Source: Fibrobacter succinogenes
GTDB taxonomy: Bacteria; Fibrobacterota; Fibrobacteria; Fibrobacterales; Fibrobacteraceae
Assembly: GCA_902762305.1 (NCBI GenBank)
Contig: CACWNW010000011.1
Span: forward strand, 1-64,000
Reading direction: 5' to 3'
DNA: 64,000 nucleotides
The notes beneath the pieces are model-generated. The model did no database searches. It worked only from the letters and a program-made list of their open reading frames with translations, and was not told the origin of the DNA. A program made the position numbers and the translations under genes. Below, piece after piece: positions 42,615-50,903 of the stretch (position 1 is the stretch's first letter; every line of letters begins with the position of its first letter).

Positions 42615-44057
42615 ATGTACAGCTTTTTCAACATGAATTTCATCATTCCCGACATTCTCCTGTTGCTGTTCCCCTTCATCGTCATCGGGAGCAGGCTGTT
42701 TTGCAACTACCGCTCGCAGCTGCCCTGGCGCATCGCGAACTTCGGTTTCATCGCCATCTTCATCCTGCTGAACTTCATCCCGCTCGCCAGCGGCGAAGGC
42801 AGGTTCTTCATCTGCAACTGGAAAATCGACGACTTCGGCGTGCTCATGCGCGAAGTCCTCATCGTTTCCGCGATTCTCGGAATCTGGCTTTCAAAGGACT
42901 ATTTCGAGCACGGCGCCGACGGCAAGCCGCAAATGCACCAGATTGCCGAATTCATCGGAGCCATCGCATTCGCCACCTTCGGCGGCGTAACCGTCGTGTC
43001 GGCGTGCGACCTGCTCACCTTCTTCCTCGGGCTCGAAATCGCGACCATCCCGATGTACGCCCTCACGGCCTGGAACAAGAAGGACCAGCTCGGCAGCGAA
43101 GCCGCGACCAAGTATATCTTGATGGGTTCTGTCGCTACCGCATTCGAACTATTCGGCTTCAGCTACCTCTACGGTTTCGCGGGTTCGCTGCACTTCGGCG
43201 AAATCCAGCAGGCCATCGCGACAGGCACCAGCCCGCTCCTTTGGGTCGCCGTGCTGTTCCTCTTCTGCGGAATCGGATTCAAGCTCACGCTGTTCCCGTT
43301 CTACACATGGGCACCCGATGTCTACGAAGGCGCACCGACTCCCGTCACCGCAGTCCTTTCCGTGACATCGAAGGCGACCGCCATCGCGTTCCTCGTGGTT
43401 CTCGTGTTCGGCCCCCTCGCCCCCGTCCAGGAACAGATTGCCCCGCTCATCGCGCTCCTTGCCGGCACAACGCTCTTCGTCGGCAACCTCGGCGCACTCA
43501 AGCAGAGCAGGCTCCGCCGGTTCATGGCCTACAGTTCCATCGCCCAGGCAGGCTACATCATGGTGGCCCTCCTCGGGCCCGCATCCACGGCAAAGACGGC
43601 CATCGTCTACTACCTGTTCGTGTACGCGGTATCGAACTACCTCGCCTTCTTCATCTTCGGCATCATCGGGCACCACCGCGAAGAAACGTTCGCCTCCCTG
43701 CGCGGGCTTTCGAAGCAGAACCCGAGCCTCGCCGTGGCACTCGCGATTTCGATGTTCAGCCTTGCAGGCATCCCGCCGCTTGCCGGCTTCTTCGGGAAGT
43801 TCCACCTGTTCTTCAGCGGAGCATCTACGGGCCATTACGCGCTGGTCGCCTTCGCCGTCCTGAACAACGTGCTCGCCCTGTACTATTACATACAACTTAT
43901 CAAGAGCGCTTGGGTCGACGAACCCGACGGCCACCTCTCCCCGCTGCGCCTCACCCGTCGCCAGCGCGGAGTCATCATCGCGCTCAGTATCTCCGTTGTC
44001 GCCCTCGGCTTCCTGCCGTTCCTCAGCAACAACGTGTTCGCCGGCTTTAGTTTTTAA
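42615..44057 (+). CDS. nuoN: Complex I subunit NuoN
   Basis: 480 residues from the ATG at 42615, preceded by AGGAGG. Landmarks are LLTFFLGLEIATIPMYALTAW, FKLTLFPFYTWAPDVYEGAPTPVTAVLS, RLRRFMAYSSIAQAGYIMV and LAGIPPLAGFFGKFHLF. It is the third antiporter-like subunit and the last gene of the operon. No nuoE, nuoF or nuoG is found anywhere in the operon, so the NADH-oxidising module must be encoded elsewhere or be absent. Confidence 0.95.
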   Translation: MYSFFNMNFIIPDILLLLFPFIVIGSRLFCNYRSQLPWRIANFGFIAIFILLNFIPLASGEGRFFICNWKIDDFGVLMREVLIVSAILGIWLSKDYFEHGADGKPQMHQIAEFIGAIAFATFGGVTVVSACDLLTFFLGLEIATIPMYALTAWNKKDQLGSEAATKYILMGSVATAFELFGFSYLYGFAGSLHFGEIQQAIATGTSPLLWVAVLFLFCGIGFKLTLFPFYTWAPDVYEGAPTPVTAVLSVTSKATAIAFLVVLVFGPLAPVQEQIAPLIALLAGTTLFVGNLGALKQSRLRRFMAYSSIAQAGYIMVALLGPASTAKTAIVYYLFVYAVSNYLAFFIFGIIGHHREETFASLRGLSKQNPSLAVALAISMFSLAGIPPLAGFFGKFHLFFSGASTGHYALVAFAVLNNVLALYYYIQLIKSAWVDEPDGHLSPLRLTRRQRGVIIALSISVVALGFLPFLSNNVFAGFSF

Positions 44058-44058
44058 G

Positions 44059-44165
44059 ACCGTTCGCGCCAGACTCGGGTTCTACTTCTCCGGCAAGCGC
44101 TCACTCTCGCAACCACGCCTCGTTAATACGAGGCGTTTGTTGCTCACAAGCGACCGTTCGCGCTA
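44059..44165 (-). repeat. GCGCGAACGGT-flanked structured element, copy B
   Basis: Read on the minus strand: TAGCGCGAACGGT, GTGAGCAACAAA, the hairpin ACGCCTCG-TATTAA-CGAGGCGT (44115-44136), GCGAGAGTGAGCGC, CCGGAG, and a closing GCGCGAACGGT. Its order and spacing match copy A (29107-29218), but the hairpin arms differ in sequence. Confidence 0.8.
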
Positions 44166-44195
44166 GAGCATTATCTGGTCGAAGTTTTCAAATAC

Positions 44196-44228
44196 AAAAG
44201 GCGCAAGCTAAATGCCCGCGCCTTTTTT
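44196..44228 (+). terminator. Terminator between nuoN and hisB
   Basis: AAAAGGCGC and GCGCCTTTTTT pair around AAGCTAAATGCCC. With A-tracts on one side and T-tracts on the other it should work in both directions for these convergent units. Confidence 0.75.
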
Positions 44229-44249
44229 ATACTTCACAGCTTCTTCTAA

Positions 44250-44834
44250 TTAAAGCACACCCTTGCTGCTGGGCACGCCCTTCACATTGCGGCTCGGGGC
44301 GACAGCCATCGCGACCGCGCGTGCGAAAGCCTTGAAGATACTTTCGAGGCAGTGGTGGTTGTCTTTTCCGTAGAAGAGTTCGATGTGCAGGTTCATGCGC
44401 GCATTCTCGGCAACGCTCTTGAAGAAGTGTTCGAACATGGAAGCCTCGATACCGCCCGCCATTGCAGCCGGGAGATTCACGTTCCAGACAAATCCGATAC
44501 GGTTACTGAAATCGAGGCAAACGCGGGAAAGCGCCTCGTCCATCGGGACGAAGTAGAACCCGTAACGTTCGATACCCTTCTTGTCGCCCAGGCATTCGAC
44601 CAGCGCCTGGCCGAGCACGATAGCGATGTCTTCCATGCTGTGGTGCATATCGACATTCGTATCGCCCTTGCAGGTGAGATCCAGGCGGAAACCGCCGTGC
44701 ACCTGGAAAAGATCGAGCATGTGGTCGAGGAACCCGTTGCCGGAATTCACGACACCGCGCGAAGCCTCGTCGAGATTGAGCGAAAGCTGGATATCAGTCT
44801 CGCCCGTCTTCCTTGATATTTTAGAGACGCGCAT
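44250..44834 (-). CDS. hisB: Imidazoleglycerol-phosphate dehydratase HisB
   Basis: 194 residues, monofunctional form. Metal-binding His motifs are GNGFLDHMLDLFQVHGGF, DMHHSMEDIAIVLG, EHFFKSVAENARMNLHIEL and GKDNHHCLESIFKAFARAV. It is the sixth step of histidine synthesis. It is the third gene of a maf-rodZ-hisB unit (TAATG junction with rodZ), away from other his genes. Confidence 0.95.
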   Translation of the reverse strand: MRVSKISRKTGETDIQLSLNLDEASRGVVNSGNGFLDHMLDLFQVHGGFRLDLTCKGDTNVDMHHSMEDIAIVLGQALVECLGDKKGIERYGFYFVPMDEALSRVCLDFSNRIGFVWNVNLPAAMAGGIEASMFEHFFKSVAENARMNLHIELFYGKDNHHCLESIFKAFARAVAMAVAPSRNVKGVPSSKGVL

Positions 44835-45826
44835 TAGCGACCTCCCTTGGCCGGAACGATTTCGCCAGCGAACACGCGGAACTTGGCGACGCGGCCGTAT
44901 TTCATTTCGGGAATCTTTGTTTCCTTGCCGTTCAGTTTCATCTTGGAAATGGCACGCGGTTCACCGATGACTACATACAAAGTATCATCCGAATCGTAAA
45001 TCATGCGAGCATCCTTCACGGCGATGTTCGCTTCCTTCACGAACGAACCGTCGTCTTCGTGACGCTTGAGGCCAATCCACGAAACCATCGTGCCCGAACC
45101 GATCAGTTCGAAATGCGTCTTGGTAGAGACTACCGCATTTTCCGTCTCGGACGTAGAAGAGATGAAGATGGTTGCAGAAGCGGGCAGCTCGGATTTCTTC
45201 ACGGCCTCGTCCACAATCGCCTGCGTCACCACGTCCTTGGACTTCGCGACAGAATCCTTCGCAGAAGAATCCGCCTGCACGGAATCCGGAGGAACGACTT
45301 CCGCACCGTCAGGTATTTCGGCCTGAGCGGTATCCGAAGGAACAGCATCCGCATTCATCTCGGTGTTAGTCTTTTCAGCAACCGCAGTCTGTTCGTCACC
45401 ACCCATTTCCTTCAAGAAATGAGACCCGACCACGAATGCCAGTCCGATCACGGCAATGACAATCGGCACCGCCTTGCTGCGGGGCTTGCGTTCTTCGTCC
45501 GTCATCGGGGAAATCTTCACGGGCTTCTCCGGAATCGGAGAAAGGAGGCTGGAGAACTTCGTGCCGGCCTCGCCCAGATAGTAATCGACAATCCTTCTCG
45601 ACTCGAGGCCGAGCTTCTCGCAAATGGAATTCAGGTAACCGCGCAGGTAGGCTTCCACCGGGAACGCCTTCCAATCGCCGCTTTCGATAAGCGTTATGTT
45701 TTTTACTGTGAGTTTCGTCACAGTGGCAAGTTCCTCTATGGTCATCCCCTTGGCCTCGCGAACGCGAGTCAGGTAAGACCCAAGGCGTTCATCCGGGCGT
45801 TTGTCTTCGATAGGGTTCGTATTCAT
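44834..45826 (-). CDS. rodZ: RodZ-like helix-turn-helix membrane protein
   Basis: 330 residues. The N-terminal helix-turn-helix (ERLGSYLTRVREAKGMTIEELATVTKLTVKNITLIESGD) and the AYLRGYLNSICEKLGLE segment match RodZ. A single membrane helix follows (AVPIVIAVIGLAFVVGSHFL, about residues 115-135), then a low-complexity Ala/Asp/Ser region and a C-terminal beta-domain of the DUF4115 kind. RodZ links MreB filaments to the wall-elongation machinery. It overlaps maf by 4 bases and hisB by 1. Confidence 0.82.
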   Translation of the reverse strand: MNTNPIEDKRPDERLGSYLTRVREAKGMTIEELATVTKLTVKNITLIESGDWKAFPVEAYLRGYLNSICEKLGLESRRIVDYYLGEAGTKFSSLLSPIPEKPVKISPMTDEERKPRSKAVPIVIAVIGLAFVVGSHFLKEMGGDEQTAVAEKTNTEMNADAVPSDTAQAEIPDGAEVVPPDSVQADSSAKDSVAKSKDVVTQAIVDEAVKKSELPASATIFISSTSETENAVVSTKTHFELIGSGTMVSWIGLKRHEDDGSFVKEANIAVKDARMIYDSDDTLYVVIGEPRAISKMKLNGKETKIPEMKYGRVAKFRVFAGEIVPAKGGR

Positions 45827-46395
45827 ACCTCAACCTCTTGCCTTGCCAGCATCTCTAACGTAAGGGCCACTGGCAAACCCACCACGTTGTAATAGCATCC
45901 AGAAATCGATTTGATGAGGCGCGCACCGCGGGTCTGGATTCCGTAAGCGCCCGCCTTATCCATCGGGTCTTTAGAATTTACATAATCTTTTAGCTCGCGT
46001 AAGGAGTTCTCTCGAAAAAGTACCCGTGTTTCTTCTTGTTGAGTATCAACGACTTGCGCATCTTTCGCAATCGCCACCCCTGTAATAACTTTGTGAGTTT
46101 TTCCATTCAATTTTTGTAACATTTCGAGGGCTTCCTCGGACGTTTTCGGCTTGCCCAGGGGCTTCCCGTCCAGGAAAACAAGGGTGTCGAAGCCCAAGAC
46201 GTAGGCCCCGGGAACCTTTTTCGAGACCGCGAGGGCCTTCATGGCGGCATTTTCGCGCGGGAAATCGAGCGGGTCGGCGCTCTTGGGGCATTCCTCCTCG
46301 TTCGAGACAATCACCTCGAAGTCCACCCCAATCTGTGTCAAAATCTCACGGCGCCTCGGCGAGCCGCTCGCAAGGACAATCTGATTTGCTTTCAT
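45823..46395 (-). CDS. maf: Maf-family nucleotide pyrophosphatase
   Basis: 190 residues. Family motifs are IVLASGSPRRREILTQIGVDFEV, GFDTLVFLDGKPLGKPKTSEEALEML, and the C-terminal YGIQTRGARLIKSISGCYYNVVGLPV. Maf proteins hydrolyse dTTP/UTP or modified nucleotides. It heads the maf-rodZ-hisB unit. An AATGTG-type short repeat lies between it and lptD. Confidence 0.93.
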   Translation of the reverse strand: MKANQIVLASGSPRRREILTQIGVDFEVIVSNEEECPKSADPLDFPRENAAMKALAVSKKVPGAYVLGFDTLVFLDGKPLGKPKTSEEALEMLQKLNGKTHKVITGVAIAKDAQVVDTQQEETRVLFRENSLRELKDYVNSKDPMDKAGAYGIQTRGARLIKSISGCYYNVVGLPVALTLEMLARQEVEV

Positions 46396-46451
46396 AAAAA
46401 ATCTTCACCTAAAAATTCCACATTACACATCACACATTCCACATCGCACTT

Positions 46452-48914
46452 TTACTTGGTTTCCGTACTTCCGGCATTGAGCTTGATATCGGGCAGGTCC
46501 CTCACGTACAGCGCGAACGACCAGCCCGCGGCAGGCCCGGTCGGCGTCCATGTGAAATCAAGCTGCCAGCAGTGCAAAGTCCTGTTGAAAGTGAATTTGT
46601 GCGTAACAAACTTTCCTTCGTTGTAATCGTACTGCGTGCTGTACGAAACTTCCCAGTTCACCGTCGGCTGGAACGACGCCGTAATGGAAGTCGAATGGCT
46701 TATGTTGTCCTGGAACAAGTCCTTGCCCACTCGCGTGCTGGAGAAGGAGTAGCGGTAGCTGAGTCCCAGCGACCACTTGCGCATCTCGTATTTGCCCATC
46801 TGCGACGGAAGCCCCGCATTGAACGTGCCGCTCCAGTGGAAACTGCGGCTGAAGTCGTAGCCCCAGTAGGTAAGTTCGGGGAAGCGCACCTTGTTGGGTT
46901 CCGTGGAATACTTGTGGTACATGCTGTGACGCGTCGTAATGGTGAAAAGGTAATCCGGCAGGATCTGCAGGCCGAAACTCGAACTGATGTCGGAGAAGTT
47001 CAGGGAATCCGCTGCAAAGTTGTACGAAACGCTATGGCGTGTCGTCAAAAGCCTCCGGTTGCCGTACTGGTCCTCTACCGCCTTCGAAGTATCGCCCTTC
47101 GTTGTATCGGGCTTGTGCCCCACCACCTTCAGGTATTTCAAGTCTAGGTCGTTACCCAGCGAGAACCCGATGGTCTGCTGTTCCTTCTGGTACGGCGACT
47201 GTCCCAAATGCGGATGCGGCGCAAAGTACTTCACCGTGTCGATTTCTGGCGCATACGTGTACGAGACGCTCGGGGAAAGGATGTGGCGAAGGCCCGTGAA
47301 TCGCCCGATTTCCGGGACCCAGATGCCGTATAGCTTGGTGTCGGCGGTAAGGCTGTAGTTGTGGTTGTACGCAAATTCACCGTAGGTATCGTGTTCCGGG
47401 TCGAGACTCGTGCGACGCTTCCAGTACTTGCTCGAATCATCCGGATTCACCCAGGACTGTCCAGTCCAGAAACCGCTCCATGTCGCACGCGGCGTGATGT
47501 TAATGACGTTGAACAAGGAGCCCGAATAATCAAGGGAGTATGTGCCGGTATAACCCACGTACTTCGCGGTCGTATCCATGTCGAGCGTGGTATCGCGGCC
47601 TTCCTCCATTTCATAGTTGAAATGGTTCGAGAAACTGTAGTTTAGTTTCTTCAGGTACGAGAAGAACGAGCCGTCGGCCGCCGCTACTTCGTCGTCGCTG
47701 GTCTCGAAGTCGAACAGCGGGCCGCTCATGTTGAAGCGGATATCGGGCAACTGCCTGCGAATAAATCCCGTCACCAAGTTGTGGTCCTGGCTCGCCTTCA
47801 CGGTAAGGCTCTTGTTCGTACCGAACCTGCCCGAATAAGTGAGCGACGCGTTCGCCTGCTGGTTGAGGATAGTCTCCGCATCGAGCGCATTGTCCTTGCG
47901 GACGCTCTGGTCGCTCACGAACGAACCCGTACCGCTCAACGTATGCTTCCTGTCGGGCGTGAGGTTCTGGTTGTGCGTAAAGTTGATGTCGTACCCGCTG
48001 TTGCTGAAATCAAATTCATTGAGATACGCGGTGTATTTCAAGTTTCCGTCGAGCACGTAGCGCTTGTTGTACCGCACCTGCCCCGTCAAAGTTGAACGTT
48101 CGAATCGAGCTTCGTCGCCTTCGATAATGTCGCCGCTGATGGTCGCATCCCAGTAGTCATTCGGCGCGTAATAGAAGCCGAGATTGCGCAGGTAGTAACC
48201 CTGCACCTGGTCGCCGCCGAACTTGGGTGTCAGGAGGCCCGACTTGCGCCCGCTCTTAAGCGGAGCCACAATCATCGGGAGTACCGCGACAGGGACGTCG
48301 GCGATATTCAACACGACGGGCCTTGCCGTAATCGTCTCCTTCGGCTTCACCACCATGCGGCGGCCGTAGAAGAAGAAGTGCTGGTGCGTAGAATCGTTAC
48401 ATGTACTGAAATCACCGCGGGCAATCTGAATTCTCTGGTCGGGCAGGCGGCGCACCTCCATGCCGTTCAACTGCTGGTTGTCCTGGAAGGTGGTCGCGTA
48501 GTAGATTTCACCGATGCGGCTGTTCATGTTGTACTTGAGGCGCATACCCGAGAGCGACGGGTTCTTCGTCTCGCGGAGGATAGGCCCGCCGCCAGCAACA
48601 AGCACGCTGTTCCTCTGGTCGAACCAGATGGTATCCGCATCGAGCGTCGCCGTACGATACTTGAGCTGCGCGTTGTTGTTCAGGTTGAAGGTTTCCTTTT
48701 CCACATCGTACACCAAGTCGACCGCATGGTACTCGATGGTGTCCGTCCCCGTGGTGTCGTTCATCCAGTCCACCTCGGTCGTGTCTTCCTCGACCTGCTC
48801 GCGTTCCTCGAGTTCAAAGCGGGTCATGTCCTGCGCGAAGGCGGCAGGAGCAAGTAGCACCGTAGCAAAAAGCAAAACGGCCCACAGCAGAGTATGGGTT
48901 CTAGACAAAATCAC
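46452..48914 (-). CDS. lptD: LPS-assembly outer membrane protein LptD
   Basis: 820 residues. It has a signal peptide (to about 27), a short OstA-like beta-jellyroll region (VDLVYDVEKETFNLNNNAQ, LDADTIWFDQRNSVLVA, YATTFQDNQQLNG), a core with ARGDFSTCNDSTHQHFFFYGR and IADVPVAVLPMIVAPLKSGRKSGLL, then a long beta-barrel. This is the LptD/OstA plan, which inserts lipopolysaccharide in the outer leaflet. The start is most likely GTG at 48914, since TATATTTG lies 7 bases upstream; an in-frame TTG two codons later is an alternative. Confidence 0.88.
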   Translation of the reverse strand: MILSRTHTLLWAVLLFATVLLAPAAFAQDMTRFELEEREQVEEDTTEVDWMNDTTGTDTIEYHAVDLVYDVEKETFNLNNNAQLKYRTATLDADTIWFDQRNSVLVAGGGPILRETKNPSLSGMRLKYNMNSRIGEIYYATTFQDNQQLNGMEVRRLPDQRIQIARGDFSTCNDSTHQHFFFYGRRMVVKPKETITARPVVLNIADVPVAVLPMIVAPLKSGRKSGLLTPKFGGDQVQGYYLRNLGFYYAPNDYWDATISGDIIEGDEARFERSTLTGQVRYNKRYVLDGNLKYTAYLNEFDFSNSGYDINFTHNQNLTPDRKHTLSGTGSFVSDQSVRKDNALDAETILNQQANASLTYSGRFGTNKSLTVKASQDHNLVTGFIRRQLPDIRFNMSGPLFDFETSDDEVAAADGSFFSYLKKLNYSFSNHFNYEMEEGRDTTLDMDTTAKYVGYTGTYSLDYSGSLFNVINITPRATWSGFWTGQSWVNPDDSSKYWKRRTSLDPEHDTYGEFAYNHNYSLTADTKLYGIWVPEIGRFTGLRHILSPSVSYTYAPEIDTVKYFAPHPHLGQSPYQKEQQTIGFSLGNDLDLKYLKVVGHKPDTTKGDTSKAVEDQYGNRRLLTTRHSVSYNFAADSLNFSDISSSFGLQILPDYLFTITTRHSMYHKYSTEPNKVRFPELTYWGYDFSRSFHWSGTFNAGLPSQMGKYEMRKWSLGLSYRYSFSSTRVGKDLFQDNISHSTSITASFQPTVNWEVSYSTQYDYNEGKFVTHKFTFNRTLHCWQLDFTWTPTGPAAGWSFALYVRDLPDIKLNAGSTETK

Positions 48915-48921
48915 GTGCGAG

Positions 48922-48929
48922 CAAATATA
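48922..48929 (-). promoter_or_regulatory. TATATTTG box, 7 nt before lptD
   Basis: On the minus strand CTATATTTG is followed by CTCGCAC and the GTG at 48914. No Shine-Dalgarno is present. Confidence 0.5.
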
Positions 48930-49024
48930 GGAATATTACACCCGAAAGCCCGCCTAATTTTGATTAAATAATGTTTATTCTAGAGAGGTATCGAGATGCG
49001 CGCGAAGAGGAAATTCAGGATTTT

Positions 49025-49062
49025 GGCTGACTAAAATAGCAATTTTCTGAAATTGGTCTGCC
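49025..49062. repeat. 38-bp inverted repeat, copy 3
   Basis: GGCTGACTAAA, 16 nt, ATTGGTCTGCC. Three mismatches between arms; length and spacer are the same as in the other copies. Confidence 0.8.
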
Positions 49063-49098
49063 AAAAATTAGTTTGTATGTCACGTTTTGGAAGATTGC

Positions 49099-49136
49099 GG
49101 CTGACCAAACGGCTGATTTGGCGATTTTGGTCTGCC
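49099..49136. repeat. 38-bp inverted repeat, copy 4
   Basis: GGCTGACCAAA, 16 nt, TTTGGTCTGCC. Both arms carry the same paired change (C with G in place of T with A), preserving complementarity. Confidence 0.88.
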
Positions 49137-49204
49137 ACCAAAATGAGAAAATGGCCGCGAAGCCACTGCAAAACGCGCAAAACCAGTTACTTTGTTCTAA
49201 AAAC

Positions 49205-49242
49205 GGCTGACTAAATTGCATTTTTCCGCAAGTTAGTCAGCC
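49205..49242. repeat. 38-bp inverted repeat, copy 5
   Basis: GGCTGACTAAA, 16 nt, GTTAGTCAGCC: one mismatch. The spacer itself begins TTGC and ends GCAA, extending possible pairing. Confidence 0.88.
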
Positions 49243-49272
49243 AAAATCCGAAAAACAGCCCCGCATATATGC

Positions 49273-49305
49273 AAAATGCCCCTGGTGCGAAACCAGGGGC
49301 ATTTG
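49273..49305 (-). terminator. Strong terminator after the PDZ-protein gene
   Basis: AAATGCCCCTGGT-GCGAA-ACCAGGGGCATTT, a perfect 13-bp stem. It lies 85 bases beyond the stop of the minus-strand PDZ gene. Confidence 0.75.
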
Positions 49306-49389
49306 CGAAAAGCGAGCGATAACCGGACTTTCAAGACCTGCATCTATCGCGAGCGGCTCTCGTAAAAACGAGCGGCCGCGCAAAGTTCA

Positions 49390-50205
49390 TTACTTCAAGA
49401 CAGCGAACTTGCCGGAGATGCCAAAGGACTGCTCGATGCTGACCATATAACGGCCGCTCGGGATGTTCTCGGAATTCCAAGCCACGGAATTGAAGCCGGC
49501 CGGAGCGTTATCCACACGCACAGTCGCAACCACTTCGCCGTTCGGGTCGGAGACCTTCACGACAGTCGTGCCCGCAGTCTTGAGCGTAAAGGCAATCGAA
49601 TTGCGGCTGAAGCCCTTCAGCACGGCGTCGTTGGACTTGACACCCTTGTTCGAGTTAGCCTTCGGAGCGACAACCTCGGCCTTCTTCACGAACACGCCGT
49701 TCAAATTCCTTGCAGAAACCTTCTCGGCATCGCCCGCAACGACAGAACCGCGGCTCAGCACGGCAAGCAGCTGCTTGTCGGTCTCGCTTCCGCTGGCAAA
49801 CGTCTCGAGTTCCTGGGCATTAAATTCATCCTTGTCGCCATACCATGCCGAAACATCCTCGGCATTGAAGTCCTTCACGAGCATGGATGTTCGGCGCACG
49901 ACGGCAGAAAGCGTATCGCCTTCGCTCACGTACGTGAGTTCGACCGGCTTGTCGATCTGGCCGCGAATCTGTTCCTTCGAGAAATCGATGGTCTTGCCCT
50001 TCAGGGAAACACCGTCCACCGCGACAATCACATCGCCGGTCTTGAGCTTGGTTTCAGAAGCGGGGCCACCGGGAATAACCTCGGCAACGTACACGCCGGC
50101 CGGAACCTGATAAATAGTAACACCAATACCGCCGAACTGTTCATCGGCCATTACGGGAGCGGCAAGCATGGCCGCAACGAGAGACGCCTTGACACACTTT
50201 TTCAT
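49390..50205 (-). CDS. Secreted PDZ-domain protein with C-terminal sorting-like domain
   Basis: 271 residues from the ATG at 50205, preceded by AAGGAG. Signal peptide (MKKCVKASLVAAMLAAPVMA), then a PDZ domain (about 22-105: GGIGVTIYQVPAGVYVAEVI, GGPASETKLKTGDVIVAVDG). A helical middle part follows. The C-terminal ~75 residues (FTLKTAGTTVVKVSDPNGEV, GRYMVSIEQSFGISGKFAVLK) look like a FlgD-Ig or sorting domain shared with other exported proteins here. No protease domain is present, so it is probably a scaffold or inhibitor rather than a DegP-type enzyme. Confidence 0.8.
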   Translation of the reverse strand: MKKCVKASLVAAMLAAPVMADEQFGGIGVTIYQVPAGVYVAEVIPGGPASETKLKTGDVIVAVDGVSLKGKTIDFSKEQIRGQIDKPVELTYVSEGDTLSAVVRRTSMLVKDFNAEDVSAWYGDKDEFNAQELETFASGSETDKQLLAVLSRGSVVAGDAEKVSARNLNGVFVKKAEVVAPKANSNKGVKSNDAVLKGFSRNSIAFTLKTAGTTVVKVSDPNGEVVATVRVDNAPAGFNSVAWNSENIPSGRYMVSIEQSFGISGKFAVLK

Positions 50206-50325
50206 TGATACTCCTTGAAATCTATTCTGTTCTAAATATACTATAAAAAATGCCAAACGAGCCGATAATACAACAAAAAAAGCCTTTTTAGCCCATAAAA
50301 GGCATTTTTTCAAGCCACGTGCCTA

Positions 50326-50826
50326 TTAATCGCGCGAGGAATCATCAGCCGGTCCGTCTTTTTCTTCGCGAAGCGGGAAAATTTCCTTCCCGATAACCAG
50401 AGTTTTTGCCTTTTCAAACTTCTTTGCAACGGTAAACGACATGTCTACCCAGAAGCAGATACAATCCGTCCCCCCATTAGGATCATAGTCAAGTGTTGCA
50501 TAGAGCGTATCGCCCTCCATGCGCACCTCTATATTTCTAACAATCCTGTTGCAAGCATCAACAAGTCCCGAGAGCGAAACAAGAACAGAATCCCCTAGAT
50601 CTTCGACATAAAAGCTGCGTTCCGGCTCCCGCTCGTCAGCAGATTCGGAATAAACCATTTTCTTCAAAGACATAGCTGCATTCGCATCTTCAAACCAGGA
50701 GTCGTCGAACTTACAGGAGCTCCTGATACTGGACGCCTTATTCGTGATGGACTCGGTCAAGGGATCGTCCGAACACGCAGCAAACATAAACGCGGTCGCA
50801 ACGAGCCACAAAAAAGCATTTTTCAT
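50326..50826 (-). CDS. Hypothetical lipoprotein
   Basis: 166 residues from the ATG at 50826, which has GGAGGGG upstream. The lipobox is FMFAACSDD. The mature part includes Cys pairs (SCKFDDSW, TDCICFWVD) and beta-strand-like segments; I do not recognise the family. The upstream minus-strand sequence has TATATTTA at about 50863-50870, a probable promoter. Many Fibrobacter surface lipoproteins look like this and have no assigned function. Confidence 0.65.
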   Translation of the reverse strand: MKNAFLWLVATAFMFAACSDDPLTESITNKASSIRSSCKFDDSWFEDANAAMSLKKMVYSESADEREPERSFYVEDLGDSVLVSLSGLVDACNRIVRNIEVRMEGDTLYATLDYDPNGGTDCICFWVDMSFTVAKKFEKAKTLVIGKEIFPLREEKDGPADDSSRD

Positions 50827-50903
50827 AAACAACCCCTCCTTCTTAATTTGTTGTATATCCTAAATATATACTTGCGCGGAAACTTTTGCAAGTTATTTTT
50901 CCG

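Larger units (their letters stand above)
48915..49389. other. 475-base intergenic region with three 38-bp inverted repeats
   Basis: No gene is supported. It contains the lptD promoter box, three copies of the 38-bp inverted repeat, a strong terminator (49273-49305), then a GCGAGCGATAACCGGA segment and a CTCGT/ACGAG hairpin (49357-49372) that faintly resemble the GCGCGAACGGT elements. Confidence 0.7.
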
